The notes below the pieces were generated by a model. That model saw only the letters and a program-made list of their open reading frames with translations, did not search any database and was not told the origin of the DNA. The translations under genes and the position numbers were made by a program. 64,000 nt of DNA from the NCBI RefSeq assembly GCF_022179445.1, contig NZ_BPQU01000007.1:62001-126000 (forward strand), given 5' to 3'. Positions 62,580 through 64,000 of the stretch are shown here, piece after piece. The first letter of the stretch is position 1, and the number at the start of each line of letters is the position of its first letter. This DNA comes from Methylobacterium mesophilicum. Lineage in GTDB: Bacteria; Pseudomonadota; Alphaproteobacteria; Rhizobiales; Beijerinckiaceae.

Positions 62580-64000
62580 TCAGCGCATCGGATCGAGCCA
62601 CTGCGCCAGGTGTCCGGCCTCGATGTTCGCGCGGGTGTCCCGGTAACCGAGTTCGGCGGATTCCCGGAAGCTCGACCATGCGCGCAGGTCGATGCCGGCG
62701 AGCGGCGGCCTGAGCAGGGCCGTGGCATGGGCCGCCGCCATCATGGTCTGCGCGTCGCTCGATACGGTGGCCGCCCGCAGCAGGAGCGGCGCCAGGCTCG
62801 GCATCGCCGCCGGCGAGCCGATCAGCCGGCGCAGGAGCCGGCCGCGCCAGCCCCGGATGGGCATGTCCTGGAACGCGCGGTCGCTGCCGACATCGACGGC
62901 CAGGACCGGGCCGCGCTCCAGTTCGGCGGCGACGTCCGCGGGCACGTTGTTCATCATGCCCCCGTCGACCAGCACGCCCGCGTCGCACAGCACCGGGGGC
63001 AGCAGCCCCGGGATCGCGATGCTCGCCCGCAGCGCCTTGGGCAGGTCGCCGGCGCGGTGGATCATCGCCCGCCCGGTCGTCAGGTTCGACGACACGCAGA
63101 AGAACGGCAGCCACAGGTCCTCGATCCGCGCGCCGCCGTAGCGCTCGGCGAGACCCGCATCGACCTTGGCGCCCCGGGTCAGGGCGTGGATGGGCAGCGT
63201 GTAATCGTTGATCAGACTGCGGCCGGCGAACGAGGCCTCGGTCTGCGCCTCGATCTCGGCGAGGCTCCACCCCATGGCGAGGCTGGCGGCGATGATCGCC
63301 CCCATGCTGGTCCCGCCCACGAAGTCCGGCAGGCAGCCGGCTTCCTCCAAGGCCCGGAGCACGCCGAGATGGGCGAAGGCGCGCGCGCCGCCGCCGCCGA
63401 GCACCAGTCCCCGCCCGACCCCGCTGGCCAGCCGCGCCAGCCGCCGGATATCGTGGTTCCGGCCGGGGCGGACCTGCACCCGCATCGCGACCGGCAGGCC
63501 GGCGACGTCCGGGTGCAAGGCCTTCGGGCGCGATGCCTCGGGATCCTGGCGCACCACCAGGTCCATGCGGATCCAGTCCGACCGCACCCGTTCCAGATAG
63601 GCGGTCACGCCAGGGCGCGGCGGCGCGCCGGGCTGGGCGAGCAACAGAACATGGTCGCCGAGGCGCTGGCTCAGCCGCGACCACGCGTCGCCGATGTCCC
63701 GTGCGACGAAGACCGTCCGCGCATGCCGGGCCTCGAAGGCGTGGACCCATGCCTCGTCGGCCCCATCCGGCAACCGGCTCAGGCAAGCGGTCTCCCCCGG
63801 CAGGATCGCATCGAGGGCGGCGGCGAAGTCGTGGGCGAGCGGTTCCGGATCCGGGCCGTCCGTCACCGCCAGCACCACGAAGGTGCGCGGCGCGTGATGC
63901 ACCGAATGGCCCTCGTAGAGCGTGCGCAGGCGCTCGGCGAGCATGCGGGCGAAGTAGAGGAGCGTGTGCGGATGCTCCGTGATCACGGTCTCGAAGGCGG
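62580..64000 (-). CDS. Patatin-like phospholipase with preceding regulatory domain (cut at window edge)
   Basis: The C-terminal half is a patatin domain: oxyanion motif VLGGGGARAFAHLGVLRAL, nucleophile GTSMGAII and the Asp of LVDGGMMNNVP. Such enzymes cleave acyl esters of lipids. The preceding 180 residues resemble the middle region of NTE/RssA-like proteins (VLAVTDGPDPEPLAHDFAAAL). The frame stays open through the window edge, with AFETVITEHPHTLLYFARMLAERLR typical of the end of a cyclic-nucleotide-binding domain. The gene therefore starts beyond position 64000, and a GTG at 63986 is probably internal. Confidence 0.88.
   Translation of the reverse strand, partial: AFETVITEHPHTLLYFARMLAERLRTLYEGHSVHHAPRTFVVLAVTDGPDPEPLAHDFAAALDAILPGETACLSRLPDGADEAWVHAFEARHARTVFVARDIGDAWSRLSQRLGDHVLLLAQPGAPPRPGVTAYLERVRSDWIRMDLVVRQDPEASRPKALHPDVAGLPVAMRVQVRPGRNHDIRRLARLASGVGRGLVLGGGGARAFAHLGVLRALEEAGCLPDFVGGTSMGAIIAASLAMGWSLAEIEAQTEASFAGRSLINDYTLPIHALTRGAKVDAGLAERYGGARIEDLWLPFFCVSSNLTTGRAMIHRAGDLPKALRASIAIPGLLPPVLCDAGVLVDGGMMNNVPADVAAELERGPVLAVDVGSDRAFQDMPIRGWRGRLLRRLIGSPAAMPSLAPLLLRAATVSSDAQTMMAAAHATALLRPPLAGIDLRAWSSFRESAELGYRDTRANIEAGHLAQWLDPMR

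Overview
The window is GC-rich, densely coded bacterial chromosome. It looks like an alphaproteobacterium of the order Hyphomicrobiales (Rhizobiales), most likely Methylobacterium or Methylorubrum. The reasons are the base composition, the small families typical of that group (DUF6894, DUF6481, BA14K, DUF2934), the palindromic intergenic repeats, and the nfu / tsaB-rimI-plsC / miaB-phoH-ybeY-corC-lnt gene order. The genus is my inference and no database was searched. I found no rRNA, tRNA, CRISPR array, prophage or intact insertion sequence.

Layout. 1-6.2 kb: the start of a sugar-nucleotide epimerase, small conserved proteins, two MFS transporters and xseA. 6.2-13 kb: a GNAT enzyme, an alpha/beta-hydrolase fused to a gluconate-dehydrogenase-subunit-3-like domain and translationally coupled to a GMC flavoprotein with a ferredoxin-like Cys cluster, then a GNAT/PaiB pair divergent from a MocR-type regulator. 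13.2-15.1 kb: two poorly characterised genes. 15.2-23.7 kb: a leftward catabolic locus with allA, hpxX/atzG, hpxY/atzE, hpxZ/atzH and a complete peptide-type ABC importer. Together these suggest uptake and breakdown of ureide or oxalurate-like purine products.

24-28.7 kb: small conserved, secreted and DNA-binding-like proteins, a HAD phosphatase and the Fe-S carrier Nfu. 29-42.3 kb: a chemoreceptor, then the housekeeping block tsaB-rimI-plsC, a lactate permease, and miaB-phoH-ybeY-corC-lnt followed by an MFS gene. Most stop and start codons in this block overlap. 42.4-45.8 kb: a BA14K protein and the divergent catalase/OxyR pair. 46-49.3 kb: an exported argininosuccinate-lyase-like protein with altered active-site motifs, an AbrB-type membrane protein and a DgkA-type kinase.

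49.3-50.95 kb is a toxin-antitoxin patch. It holds an apparently intact DUF433/DUF5615 pair next to a parDE operon carrying three in-frame nonsense codons and a frameshift. 51-60.5 kb: ilvA, an MgtC-like protein, EcsC, an AmpG-like permease, a LOV-domain histidine kinase with a receiver-only response regulator, and mutS. 60.7-64 kb: a His-rich secreted protein, an epoxide-hydrolase-like enzyme and a patatin-like protein running off the end.

Three dispersed palindromes of about 110-120 bp sharing a core (13.08, 47.6 and 57.69 kb) plus further dyads mark many intergenic gaps. Many genes are packed with 1-4 bp overlaps or with convergent stops only 2-7 bp apart.
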